The position numbers and the translations under genes are program-made. A model generated the notes under the pieces. The model had not been told where the DNA came from and did not search any database. It was given only the letters and a program-made list of their open reading frames with translations. Shown here in pieces: positions 17,359 to 25,639 of a stretch of DNA of 64,000 bases. The number at the start of each line of letters is the position of its first letter. The first letter of the stretch is position 1. This DNA comes from an uncultured Gammaproteobacteria bacterium (GTDB lineage: Bacteria > Pseudomonadota > Gammaproteobacteria > Pseudomonadales > Azotimanducaceae): the NCBI GenBank assembly GCA_913050215.1, contig CAJXBG010000003.1, positions 22,499-86,498 of the forward strand, given 5' to 3'.

Positions 17359-19008
17359 ATGACAAAGCAAACAACAGAGATAAAAGACATCGCGAACATC
17401 GACCCGCACCTCGATTATCAGGTTGTCATCATCGGCGCAGGCTTATCGGGTATCTACCAGATTAAGCGTCTTGCCGATCTCGGTGTTCGTGCGACCGTAC
17501 TCGACGCCAATGACGATCTAGGCGGCACCTGGTACAACAACCGATATCCCGGTGCGAGGTTTGATTCCGAGAGTTATACCTATGGCTACTCTTTTTCCCA
17601 GGAGGTGCTCGACGAATGGGATTGGACGGAGAAACATTCACCACAACCGGAGACGCTGGCTTATTTGAACTATGTCGCGGATAAGTTTGAACTGCGCAAA
17701 TATATGCAATTCGGCTGCAAGGTGGATTCGATGGTATTTAACGAAGACACAAACACTTGGATGCTACGACTCAGTGACGGGCATGAAATAACGACACGGT
17801 TTGTCGTCACCGCGGTCGGCACCTTGTCGACACCAACATTACCGAAGATCGAAGGTATTGCGGGCTTCCGTGGTATGTCTTTCCATGCATCTGACTGGCC
17901 CCACGAACCACTGGACCTAACGGACAAACGCGTCGCTGTCGTCGGCAGCGGTGCCACAGCGATTCAGCTGATCCCGGAGGTCGCCAAAGTGGCGAAACAA
18001 CTCACCGTCTTCCAACGTCGCCCAAACTGGGCAGCACCTTTAAACAACGCACCAATCTCCGAGACTGAGATGGCAGAGATTCGTGAGCGTTATGACGAGA
18101 TCTTCGCCACATGCGCCCGCAGTCCTGGCGGTTTTGAGCATGAACCTGATAGCCGTAGCTTTTACGACGTCAGCCCGGCCCAGCGGCGCGAACTTTGGGA
18201 CAGGCTCTACGACGAACCGGGCTTTGGTATTTGGCTTCAAAATTTCTACGAGATATTCGTCGACGAAAAAGCCAACGCAGAAATCTCCAACTACATCGCC
18301 GAACGTATTCGCCAACGTGTGAACGACCCAATGCTTGCGGAGCGGCTGATTCCCAAAGACCACGGCTTTGGTGTTCAGCGATTACCCCTTGAAACTGGCT
18401 ACTTCGAAACTTACAACCGTGCCAATGTTGAACTCGTCGATGCGGTCGAGACACCCATTGTTCGTGTTACACCCCAGGGCATGGAAACGAGCAACCGATC
18501 ATTCGAGTTTGATGTCATTGTGTATGCCACGGGTTTCGATTCGTTCACTGGGGCGCTTGATCAAATCGACATTCAGGGATCGGGCGGAGAACGGCTGCGC
18601 AATAAGTGGGCGGCAGGCCCGGTAACCTATCTGGGCCTCATGATCGGCGAGTTCCCAAACCTTCTGATGCTGATGGGGCCACAGACCGCGGCGGCGAACT
18701 TCCCACGCGCCGCCGAGATGAGTGTTAACTGGGTTACGCCTTTCCTTCAGCACATGTGGGCGCAAGGCCATCAACGTTTCGATGTCGATGACGCGTTTGA
18801 GGCTGAGTGGGTTGAGCATGTCAAAGCCATGTATAAGGGCGCGCTGTTACGCAAAGCCAAGAGTTTTTTTACCGGCTACAACTCGAACATCGAAGGTCAC
18901 GAATACGGCAAGACGCGGTATAACATCTACAACGGCGGCGTCCCGAGGTATGCCAACATCGTAAATGAGGTAGCGGACAACGGTTACGAAGGTGTAAATT
19001 TCCAGTAA
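17359..19008 (+). CDS. Flavin-containing (Baeyer-Villiger) monooxygenase, CHMO-like
   Basis: A 549-aa type I BVMO-like enzyme that would convert ketones to esters or lactones with NADPH and O2. It has the FAD motif IIGAGLSGIYQ (GxGxxG at 26-31), the family fingerprint FRGMSFHASDWP (170-181; FxGxxxHxxxWP), and the NADP motif GSGATA (196-201). The size matches the cyclohexanone-monooxygenase group, unlike the two longer paralogues elsewhere in the window. It heads an operon with an SDR and an amidohydrolase, divergent from LysR. The SDR could supply the ketone and the hydrolase open the product; this is inference. Confidence 0.93.
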   Translation: MTKQTTEIKDIANIDPHLDYQVVIIGAGLSGIYQIKRLADLGVRATVLDANDDLGGTWYNNRYPGARFDSESYTYGYSFSQEVLDEWDWTEKHSPQPETLAYLNYVADKFELRKYMQFGCKVDSMVFNEDTNTWMLRLSDGHEITTRFVVTAVGTLSTPTLPKIEGIAGFRGMSFHASDWPHEPLDLTDKRVAVVGSGATAIQLIPEVAKVAKQLTVFQRRPNWAAPLNNAPISETEMAEIRERYDEIFATCARSPGGFEHEPDSRSFYDVSPAQRRELWDRLYDEPGFGIWLQNFYEIFVDEKANAEISNYIAERIRQRVNDPMLAERLIPKDHGFGVQRLPLETGYFETYNRANVELVDAVETPIVRVTPQGMETSNRSFEFDVIVYATGFDSFTGALDQIDIQGSGGERLRNKWAAGPVTYLGLMIGEFPNLLMLMGPQTAAANFPRAAEMSVNWVTPFLQHMWAQGHQRFDVDDAFEAEWVEHVKAMYKGALLRKAKSFFTGYNSNIEGHEYGKTRYNIYNGGVPRYANIVNEVADNGYEGVNFQ

Positions 19009-19027
19009 ACACAACCGGAAGATACGC

Positions 19028-19144
19028 ATGAGAATCGCTGTTGATGGCGGCGCGATGGCGGAGGGCTCAAAGGGCGCCAGTGACGAATTAGGTAAACTGG
19101 ACCCCACACTGAAACGAAAAGATCACCTGCATGGAGAACTATGA
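19028..19144 (+). CDS. Possible 38-aa ORF between BVMO and SDR
   Basis: ATG at 19028 follows GGAAG at a workable distance. The frame runs 38 codons (starting MRIAVDGGAMAEGSKGASDE) to a TGA at 19142-19144, one base before the SDR start at 19146. I know no homologue. It could be a real small protein, a leader that couples SDR translation to the BVMO, or chance. Composition is charged with no membrane segment. Confidence 0.3.
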   Translation: MRIAVDGGAMAEGSKGASDELGKLDPTLKRKDHLHGEL

Positions 19145-19145
19145 A

Positions 19146-19904
19146 ATGAGTTTGGAGAACAAAATAGTATTAGTGACTGGGGGCGCAAGCGGTATCGGCC
19201 GCGCAACCGTCAATCGCCTTGCCCTCGATGGTGCACATGTGATCGTAGCAGACAGACAGGTTGAGCTTAGCAACGAAGTTGTTACAGAGATAATACAAGC
19301 CGGCGGAAGTGCTGAAGTCTGTGAACTCGATGTCGCGGAAGAGGGCGCCGCTGCCGCCGCAATCAAAGCAATAGTGTCGAGCCACGGTCGCTTGGACGGC
19401 GCGTTCAACAACGCAGGCATTACCGGGCCAACCGTGAAACTACTCGACATTGACCCAAAAGAATGGGCGCAGGTGCTTGCTGTCAACCTAACGGGTGTGT
19501 TTAGCTGCGTACAAGCCGAGATTGCACAAATGGTGCAACAAGAGGCTGGCGGGAGCATCGTTAATACTGCCTCGATCTGCGGATTGGTGGCCCTGCCACA
19601 CGCGACAGCTTACAACTCGGCCAAACATGGTGTAATCGGTTTAACAAAATCTGCGGCAATAGAGTACGGACCCAAAAAAATTCGCGTCAATGCTGTTTGC
19701 CCTGGTTTCATTGATACACCAATGTTAGCCAAAGGCGCTGGCGCGAGTCAGGAGGTCTTAGACGGTGTCGTCCGTCAACTGCCAATACGCCGTATTGCCG
19801 ATCCAAGTGAAGTCGCTGATGTGGTCGCTTGGTTAATGTCCCCGCATTCCAGCTACGTCACCGGCGTCGCTATGCCGATTGATGGTGGTTGGACAGCGCA
19901 GTAA
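19146..19904 (+). CDS. SDR family oxidoreductase
   Basis: A classical short-chain dehydrogenase/reductase of 252 aa. Motifs: TGGASGIG (11-18, cofactor binding), NNAG (88-91), catalytic Ser143, Tyr156 and Lys160 in AYNSAKHG, and the GVAMPIDGGW end. An acidic Asp-Arg after the second strand (VADRQ) suggests NAD(H). I chose ATG 19146, which has GGAG 9 nt upstream, over the in-frame ATG 15 nt earlier. It lies between the BVMO and amidohydrolase genes. A role in oxidising an alcohol to the BVMO's ketone substrate is plausible but inferred. Confidence 0.92.
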   Translation: MSLENKIVLVTGGASGIGRATVNRLALDGAHVIVADRQVELSNEVVTEIIQAGGSAEVCELDVAEEGAAAAAIKAIVSSHGRLDGAFNNAGITGPTVKLLDIDPKEWAQVLAVNLTGVFSCVQAEIAQMVQQEAGGSIVNTASICGLVALPHATAYNSAKHGVIGLTKSAAIEYGPKKIRVNAVCPGFIDTPMLAKGAGASQEVLDGVVRQLPIRRIADPSEVADVVAWLMSPHSSYVTGVAMPIDGGWTAQ

Positions 19905-19938
19905 ATTACAAATAGGGTTACTCAAAAAGGAGCGTTAA

Positions 19939-20964
19939 ATGGCCGCCAATACAGGTCAAACAAGACCAGATGATATTTGGCTCACAACATTACAAGAGGA
20001 AGTACTTGAGCCAGCCCTACCCATCATCGACCCACATCACCATCTATGGGTACGAAGTGGCTACACCTACTTGATGCCAGAGCTAGCCGCTGATCTCGAA
20101 AGCGGGCACAACATCGTCGCGACTGTTTTCGCTGAATGCCATTCAATGTACCGAAAAGAAGGCCCAAAAGCAGAGCGTTCGTTAGGAGAGACTGAATTCG
20201 TTCGGGGGCAGGCAGCGATGAGCGCCAGTGGCACATTTGGTCGCGCTAAAGCTTGCGATGTCATGTTCGGCAATGTTGATCTCACGCTGGGACGTGCTGT
20301 TGAGCCCATACTCGAGCAACATATAGCCGCTTCTGGCGGCCGATTCCGAGGTGTTAGAATTTCCAGCGGCTGGCACGCCGACGAAAAAGTTGGCAACGTC
20401 ACCGAGCAACCAAATCTTCTGATTGATCCGCGCGTTAGTGAAGCCGCAGCCGTCCTTAGCCGCATGGGATTGTCTCTCGACTGCTGGCTTTACCACCCAC
20501 AACTCGATGAAGTTGCACAACTTGCTGATGCCCACCCGGGGCTGACAATCATTCTCAATCATGTTGGAAGCCCGATTTTAGGCGGTCCGTATCGAGGAAA
20601 AACTGACGAGGTATTTAAGGTATGGAAGGCCGCTATTACCCGCGTCAGCAACCATAACAACGTGTTTATCAAACTCGGCGCAATGCCGATTCGCATGCCA
20701 GGCTTTGAGGGCGACCGCAGTCTGCCACCCGGGTCAGCAGAAGTCGCCGCCGCATGGCGCCCCTGGATGGAGACCTGCATCGAAGCCTTTGGCCCTGCTC
20801 GATCTATGTATGAGTCGAATTTTCCAGTACAGAAACGTTGGTGTAGTTATCAGGTGTGCTGGAACGCATTTAAGCGAATCTCAGCGAGCGCATCAGCCAG
20901 TGAGAAAGCTGATTTGTTTGCTGGCGCGGCAGCCAGAGCGTATCGGCTAGAGAATGTGTTGTAG
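19939..20964 (+). CDS. Amidohydrolase 2 family metal-dependent hydrolase
   Basis: A 341-aa TIM-barrel hydrolase. The N-terminal metal motif is DPHHHLW (His33 and His35). Further candidate metal/catalytic residues are in the LDCWLYHPQLDE and NHVGSPIL segments and near MYESNFPVQKR. Relatives include lactone hydrolases and decarboxylases of the amidohydrolase-2 group. As last gene of the BVMO-SDR operon, a lactonase role on the BVMO product is attractive but unproven. The start has AAGGAG upstream. Confidence 0.88.
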   Translation: MAANTGQTRPDDIWLTTLQEEVLEPALPIIDPHHHLWVRSGYTYLMPELAADLESGHNIVATVFAECHSMYRKEGPKAERSLGETEFVRGQAAMSASGTFGRAKACDVMFGNVDLTLGRAVEPILEQHIAASGGRFRGVRISSGWHADEKVGNVTEQPNLLIDPRVSEAAAVLSRMGLSLDCWLYHPQLDEVAQLADAHPGLTIILNHVGSPILGGPYRGKTDEVFKVWKAAITRVSNHNNVFIKLGAMPIRMPGFEGDRSLPPGSAEVAAAWRPWMETCIEAFGPARSMYESNFPVQKRWCSYQVCWNAFKRISASASASEKADLFAGAAARAYRLENVL

Positions 20965-21092
20965 CAAGTCCATCGTGCGCCGGAACGCTTGAGCTGCCCT
21001 AAACGATTTTGGTGAACTGGAATTTTCAGTAGGCTAAGCAAAAAGTTTCGTTAATAGCTCACCTTCCACCTTCACGAGTTAGCTTGACGTAT

Positions 21093-22190
21093 TCAAACGT
21101 CAATCAACCGGGCGATGTCTTCCTGTATCGCTGAACTATTGGCGATCCTACCAAACTTATCTTCGTCAGTGGCCCCGTTGATAAGTCCTAAGAGCACACC
21201 AAGTACAGCACCGCGGTGAACGTTATCACCACCGAGATTTGTATTAGCGATCAGTCCTTCCAGCAAAGCATCCGCGTACTTGTAGGTGAGGTACAAAACC
21301 CCAGGCCAAGAATCCGAGATATAACAAGCTGGAGAAAATATTTGTCCTATCACGCTGCGATCATTGTTAGAAACCCCGATTAATTTTTTGAGGTCGAGTC
21401 CTATGCTTTGCTTCGCAAACGCACTTAGGATTTCTTTAACGTCTTGCGCCGGGTCACGGAATAACAGGTGATCAATCAGCTCGACATAACCTCGCGCGAC
21501 GGCGACGAGGGTTTCATCGGGATGCGTTAATAAAAGATGATCGTGGCACTGTTGCGCAACGTGTTCCAAGGAAACCCCGCGCAAGCGCGCCGCAATCACG
21601 ATCGGTGCGATGGTAACTAAGCCACCAATCGATGCTGTGTCATGGGTAACAGCTCCGCATTGATCTCTAGGCTTACCCGCTTGAAGGTTGGCGAAGTAAC
21701 CGCGGTGATAAGATTCCGCATAGGTGTCCGGATGTTGTGCTGGGTCAGCGGTCATTAAGTTGATGTAGGCGCCAAGAAACCGATCAGGACTGTACTGCCC
21801 GCCGTGCCTGTTCAATGTTTTCATCAATGCCATTGCGCAGTGAGCATTCAGTGTGTTTTCACCCGCAACCATTTGTTGGTGATAATGCTGATTGGGTATG
21901 CCCCAAAATTTGCGCTTACCCTTAAGTATCACGTCCCCAACAATTTCAGACGCAGCTGAAGCTTTTCTCCTGCTATTGCCACGTCCACCTTGGCTGGTTG
22001 AGTGCAAGCTCATAATCGACGAGGGGTGATGAGTCGGAGCATCTTCAAAGTCAGTCACGCCGCCGGGGAACTGACGCTCTATATCCATCACGCTGTAGTA
22101 CCAGTGGACCGGCATTGCCAGTGCGTCACCGACAAAGAGAGATTTTAACGCAGCCATTGCGCGTTGTTTGGGAAGTTCTTGGTTATCCAT
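21093..22190 (-). CDS. ADP-ribosylglycohydrolase (DraG/ARH) family protein
   Basis: A 365-aa all-helical protein of the ADP-ribosylglycohydrolase family. The N-terminal motif SLFVGDALAMPVHWYY is the family hallmark. The C-terminal di-metal motif, usually GGDxDT, reads GGDNVHRGA, so the metal site is altered and activity is uncertain; some family members are crystallins or sugar-phosphate hydrolases. I chose ATG 22190: the frame continues to 22289, but that would overlap the lipocalin gene. It is downstream of lipocalin (65-nt gap) and probably co-transcribed, which places it in the photo-oxidative stress island. Confidence 0.85.
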   Translation of the reverse strand: MDNQELPKQRAMAALKSLFVGDALAMPVHWYYSVMDIERQFPGGVTDFEDAPTHHPSSIMSLHSTSQGGRGNSRRKASAASEIVGDVILKGKRKFWGIPNQHYHQQMVAGENTLNAHCAMALMKTLNRHGGQYSPDRFLGAYINLMTADPAQHPDTYAESYHRGYFANLQAGKPRDQCGAVTHDTASIGGLVTIAPIVIAARLRGVSLEHVAQQCHDHLLLTHPDETLVAVARGYVELIDHLLFRDPAQDVKEILSAFAKQSIGLDLKKLIGVSNNDRSVIGQIFSPACYISDSWPGVLYLTYKYADALLEGLIANTNLGGDNVHRGAVLGVLLGLINGATDEDKFGRIANSSAIQEDIARLIDV

Positions 22191-22255
22191 AGAAAAGTTT
22201 CTTTGCGATTTCGGACTATCGAGGTTCAGCTGTTGTCGGCTCTGGTCAGCCGCTT

Positions 22256-22831
22256 TCAGAGTTTGTCTATCGCTGAGTCTTGCTGCCAATTACTCACACG
22301 CACCTTGTCGAGGCTATAGCCCAATTCAGCGGCGCGCTCCATGAGCAGGTTAAATTCAGCTTCGGGTACGGGCTGCTCTCGAGACATGATCCACAAATAA
22401 TCGCGTTTTGTTCGACCGACAATGGTGAACTCGTAGTCCGGGCTCAGATAAACCACCCGATAGTCAGCTCTCAAAGGCCAGACAAATTGCATTTCCCATA
22501 TCGACGGTTTCTCGCTGTCCGGAATGTAGCCGATCGCATTCATGGACTTCGAAGGCCCTGCTATAGAACCTTTGTTATATGAAAAGATGGTCTTCACCGA
22601 ACCATCGGCGTTGAGGCTGTAACGCTCGACGGGGTTGTACGCATCTTTCTCAAAATAGGTGGGGATGCTGGCGACAACGTACCAATCGCCCATGAACCTT
22701 TTCAGGTCCATCTGTTCAACCGCAGGCATCGGCAGGCTTTGTGTTGTGGAACAGCCTTGCACAAGCAACGATAGGAGTACTGTCGTGCTGAGTAGTTTTT
22801 TTTGCTTAGCTAGGAATTTCATATTCATCAT
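22256..22831 (-). CDS. blc: Bacterial lipocalin, lipoprotein (Blc-like)
   Basis: A 191-aa outer-membrane lipoprotein of the lipocalin family, thought to bind or carry lipids, including oxidised ones. It has a basic N-terminus, a hydrophobic core and the lipobox LVQGC, the GxW motif GDWYVVASIPTYFEK, and the YSLNADGSVKT barrel strand. I set the start at ATG 22831 (AAGG upstream); ATGs at 22828 and 22822 are in frame. The motif TAATCC-N16-CGTAAT lies immediately upstream. If it is the promoter, transcription would begin near 22822 and that ATG would be used without a leader. The longer frame to 22936 looks unrelated to a signal peptide. Confidence 0.92.
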   Translation of the reverse strand: MMNMKFLAKQKKLLSTTVLLSLLVQGCSTTQSLPMPAVEQMDLKRFMGDWYVVASIPTYFEKDAYNPVERYSLNADGSVKTIFSYNKGSIAGPSKSMNAIGYIPDSEKPSIWEMQFVWPLRADYRVVYLSPDYEFTIVGRTKRDYLWIMSREQPVPEAEFNLLMERAAELGYSLDKVRVSNWQQDSAIDKL

Positions 22832-22857
22832 TACGTCGACCTTACCACTTTGGATTA
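22830..22857 (-). promoter_or_regulatory. ECF-type promoter-like motif before lipocalin
   Basis: Minus strand: TAATCC (22857-22852), 16 nt, CGTAAT (22835-22830). The -35-like block has one mismatch to the TGATCC form seen elsewhere in this island; the spacing is identical. The CGTA block ends 7 nt before the ATG at 22822, implying a leaderless message. Confidence 0.5.
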
Positions 22858-22874
22858 GATAAAGTGGTCCAAAG
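22845..22874. promoter_or_regulatory. Nested inverted repeats between the divergent lipocalin and Lon-N promoters
   Basis: Two perfect 7-bp inverted repeats overlap here: CCACTTT/AAAGTGG (22845-22851 with 22861-22867) and CTTTGGA/TCCAAAG (22848-22854 with 22868-22874). The second is centred between the two back-to-back -35-like blocks. It may bind a dimeric regulator, or simply reflect the symmetry of the divergent promoters. Confidence 0.4.
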
Positions 22875-22892
22875 ACCCAAAACCGACGTAAC
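22865..22892 (+). promoter_or_regulatory. ECF-type promoter-like motif before the Lon-N gene
   Basis: TGGTCC (22865-22870), 16 nt, CGTAAC (22887-22892). It differs by one base in the first block from the TGATCC form and keeps the exact spacing. The ATG of the Lon-N gene follows 36 nt after the CGTAAC block. Confidence 0.5.
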
Positions 22893-22928
22893 GTTTTATG
22901 AATACAAGCAAGCCAGCAAATCACGCTC

Positions 22929-23606
22929 ATGACCATCAGTAAAACTGAACCGCAGACTCACAAAGTGGCACTCTTCCCGATTCCTAACCTCGTCGCGTTT
23001 CCGGGCACCTTCGTGCCGCTGCATATTTTTGAACCGCGATACCGGCGCATGGTTGATGACTGCGTCGCGAATAACGTGATGATTGGGGTAGGACACACTC
23101 AAAAAGAGATTCGCCCGGCACCGTCTAATCAAGTAAGAGAGGAGGCGCTGAACACCAATCAGGCAACTTACCAGCCCCATCAAATATTTTCTGCGGGTCA
23201 ATGCCAAATCATCGAAACACTGGAAGACGGCCGCGTTCATGTTGTGATCGAAATAAACAAACGGCTCTTGCTTGGGGAAGAGGTACAGACCCTTCCTTAC
23301 CGCATTGTCAAAGCCACCGAGGTTGTTGATAGCGATCGAGACAGTGTAAACGATACCGAAAATGAAATATTTCGACTCCAAGCTGCAATAAACAACGCAC
23401 TCATAGAAATTACTACTTCAGACCATCCCTCGATGGCTGAAGCATTTGCACAACACGAATGGTTAAATCAACTTCCGGACGAGTTTTCATTTAGAGTTTT
23501 TCAATTCCTGCGCTTCGACCCTGACCTAATGCAGGAAGTCCTCGAAACCGCCAACATTCGAGACCGCCTGCGCACCATTGCTGACCTAGTAGGTGTGGCT
23601 AGCTAA
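22929..23606 (+). CDS. Lon N-terminal (substrate-binding) domain protein
   Basis: A 225-aa stand-alone LON-N domain without ATPase or protease parts. Typical features are the opening VALFPIPNLVAFPGTFVPLH, then IFEPRYRRMVDDC, and the IETLEDGRVHVVI strand. Such proteins may recognise or present substrates; function is unproven. It is divergent from the lipocalin gene with promoter-like motifs back to back between them, and ends 6 nt from the end of the facing photolyase gene. It is probably part of the photo-oxidative damage regulon (inference). Confidence 0.9.
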   Translation: MTISKTEPQTHKVALFPIPNLVAFPGTFVPLHIFEPRYRRMVDDCVANNVMIGVGHTQKEIRPAPSNQVREEALNTNQATYQPHQIFSAGQCQIIETLEDGRVHVVIEINKRLLLGEEVQTLPYRIVKATEVVDSDRDSVNDTENEIFRLQAAINNALIEITTSDHPSMAEAFAQHEWLNQLPDEFSFRVFQFLRFDPDLMQEVLETANIRDRLRTIADLVGVAS

Positions 23607-23612
23607 TACGCG

Positions 23613-25178
23613 CTATAGCTCTTCAAGATTCTTCAGGCAATCTTCTCCGCGAGCGATTGTGAGTTCCTGCACCGCCTTTTCTTGCTTGTCCCAATTGCGA
23701 TATACCATGCCGATTCTTGGATTGTTTTGAAACTTCTCTCTGTGCCTCACCATGAAGTGCCAATACAGAGCGTTAAACGGGCAGGCGTCTTTCGTCGTTT
23801 TCTCTTTGACCTTGTAATGACAAGACGCGCAGTAATCGCTCATCTTATTAATATAATTACCACTCGCAGAGTAGGGCTTGCTTGCAATAAGGCCGTCGTC
23901 CGCAAATTGACTCATTCCCCTAGTGTTTGGCATCTCGACCCACTCAATCGCATCGATGTATATACCAAGATACCACTGGTCCATCTGATCTGGGTCAACG
24001 CCCGCTAGCAGCCCAAACATGCCAGTGACCATCAACCGCTGTATGTGATGGGCGTAGGCGTGATCGAGAGATTGTGTGATCGCTTTTGAGACGCAATTCA
24101 TTTGGGTGTCGCCGGTCCAGAAATAGGCCGGAAGATCTTTCTCTGCCGCCAACGCGTTCAACTCGTCGTAACCAGGCATATTGGCCCAGTAGATACCTCT
24201 GACAAATTCGCGCCATCCCAATATTTGCCGCACGAACCCCTCTACTTGAGAAATATCAATGTTGTCTTGCGCGAAGTAAGCCGCAATAGCTGCATCTATC
24301 ACCTCAGCGGGATGCAACAGCTTTACATTCATGGAAAACGAAAGTCTCGAGTGGTAGAGCGACCAGGCATAGTCACTGTTACCGGTCATCGCATCTTGAA
24401 AATCTCCGAAGCGCGGCAGTTCTGTGAGACAAAAAGACCGCAGCAATTCCAACGATTGATCTCGAGTAATAGGCATCGGAAGCTGCTGACTTATTTTGCC
24501 CACAGTTTTTATGTTGTGTCGTTCCAACCTTCGCTGCACCTCATCTACATCGCTGGCGAACAACAAAGGCGCAGGGATATCGGCCAGATCAGATTTTTTA
24601 AGCTTGCTTCGGTTTGTCGCATCGTAATTCCATTGACCACCTACAGGCTCGTTATCCTCCATCAAAATGTCGTGTTGCTTTCGCAACCGTCTGTAGAACT
24701 GCTCCATGCGGTGCTTTTTACCGCGCGCGAAGTGAGTGGATAGATCAGCGAAGGGCACCATAAAGTGCTCGGTATCATATTCAATTACTTCTACGCCCGA
24801 CAGCGCCAGCGCTCGAAGCTGCTCCAGCAACCGGTGTTCATCCGGACGTTGGTAGCCAACACGGATGGGATTGTAAGTATCCGCTAAAACATTCAATAAC
24901 TCGCTGACAGAAGTAGCCCCAGCTGTATCGTCAAGTGTCAAATAAAGCACTTGATGCCCTGATTCCTTTAGCATCGTGGCGAAGGCTTCCATCGCGAGGA
25001 AAAACGCATGCACTTTTTGCACGTGGTGACGCGTGTAAGTTGCTTCTTCAAAGATTTCTGCAACGACATACAGCGTGTGCTCATCTTTTTCCGCGTACCA
25101 ACTATGGTCGTGGTTCAGCTGATCTCCGAGTATGAAGCGAATGGTCTCGATGTTGTCGAAAACAGGTTCCATCATCAA
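23613..25178 (-). CDS. phrB: FeS-type bacterial cryptochrome/photolyase, probable (6-4) photolyase (PhrB-like)
   Basis: A 521-aa flavoprotein of the FeS-BCP group, which repairs (6-4) UV photoproducts with light. The N-terminal antenna domain begins TIRFILGDQLNHDHSW. The four [4Fe-4S] cysteines are all present: Cys362 (MNCVSKA), Cys450 and Cys453 (YCASCHYK) and Cys466 (DACPFNALYW). Their spacing is identical to that of Agrobacterium PhrB, as I recall it (350, 438, 441, 454). The start overlaps the stop of the upstream 96-aa gene by 4 nt (ATGA). A promoter-like TGATCT-N16-CGTAAC precedes that gene pair. Confidence 0.92.
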   Translation of the reverse strand: MMMEPVFDNIETIRFILGDQLNHDHSWYAEKDEHTLYVVAEIFEEATYTRHHVQKVHAFFLAMEAFATMLKESGHQVLYLTLDDTAGATSVSELLNVLADTYNPIRVGYQRPDEHRLLEQLRALALSGVEVIEYDTEHFMVPFADLSTHFARGKKHRMEQFYRRLRKQHDILMEDNEPVGGQWNYDATNRSKLKKSDLADIPAPLLFASDVDEVQRRLERHNIKTVGKISQQLPMPITRDQSLELLRSFCLTELPRFGDFQDAMTGNSDYAWSLYHSRLSFSMNVKLLHPAEVIDAAIAAYFAQDNIDISQVEGFVRQILGWREFVRGIYWANMPGYDELNALAAEKDLPAYFWTGDTQMNCVSKAITQSLDHAYAHHIQRLMVTGMFGLLAGVDPDQMDQWYLGIYIDAIEWVEMPNTRGMSQFADDGLIASKPYSASGNYINKMSDYCASCHYKVKEKTTKDACPFNALYWHFMVRHREKFQNNPRIGMVYRNWDKQEKAVQELTIARGEDCLKNLEEL

Positions 25179-25465
25179 TGGGGGTCGCTTGTAGAGGACA
25201 TTGTGTGAGACACATCAATCCAATAATCAAGCAATTGGTTAATTCGTGCATTCGCCTCGGCCGTGTATTCAAACCCGAGAAACGCACAGCGGGATAACTC
25301 AAAGATGGCCCCGAGCATTTGTTCCTGACTGCTAGTATCTTCAACCATATTCAGCACGCCGGAAAAGTATACGATCTCGTTAACAGCGCCCTCGTCACCA
25401 AAAAGCTTTAATAAAGCCTGTAATGGCTCGATGAACTGCGACTCAACTATCTCTTCAAAATTCAT
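25175..25465 (-). CDS. Hypothetical 96-aa protein coupled to the FeS photolyase
   Basis: I do not recognise this protein. It is acidic and predicted helical, with one cysteine (SRCAFLGFEYT). It opens MNFEEIVESQFIEPLQALLK. ATG 25465 has AGGA at good spacing; the frame runs on to 25567, but the extra residues look non-coding and would overlap the promoter motif. Its TGA overlaps the photolyase ATG (ATGA), so the two are translationally coupled in near-equal amounts. A physical or functional partnership with the photolyase, such as assembly, cofactor delivery or regulation, is possible but purely inferred from context. Confidence 0.7.
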   Translation of the reverse strand: MNFEEIVESQFIEPLQALLKLFGDEGAVNEIVYFSGVLNMVEDTSSQEQMLGAIFELSRCAFLGFEYTAEANARINQLLDYWIDVSHTMSSTSDPH

Positions 25466-25511
25466 TTCATTCCTACCAACCGTGTGCTCATGTTTGTTTG
25501 GTCCAAGAATG

Positions 25512-25539
25512 GTTACGATCATATACCCTAGGTAGATCA
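25512..25539 (-). promoter_or_regulatory. ECF-type promoter-like motif before the 96-aa/photolyase operon
   Basis: Minus strand: TGATCT (25539-25534), 16 nt, CGTAAC (25517-25512). The start codon at 25465 is 46 nt downstream of the CGTAAC block. Same spacing as the other four sites in the island. Confidence 0.55.
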
Positions 25540-25639
25540 TTCCCCGCCGATAACCCCACAGAACCAAACTAGCCGTGAAATTTCAGCTTCTTCAATTTCC
25601 GAAGCTCTGTTTTCGCCGGGCTGACGAGCAACTTGAAAC

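Noticed and set aside
22896..23381. 161-codon frame on the minus strand inside the Lon-N gene
   Set aside because: Antisense to a gene with clear Lon-N domain features and no support of its own.
24102..24743. 213-codon frame on the plus strand inside the photolyase gene
   Set aside because: It is antisense to a fully supported photolyase and has no family features or ribosome-binding site.
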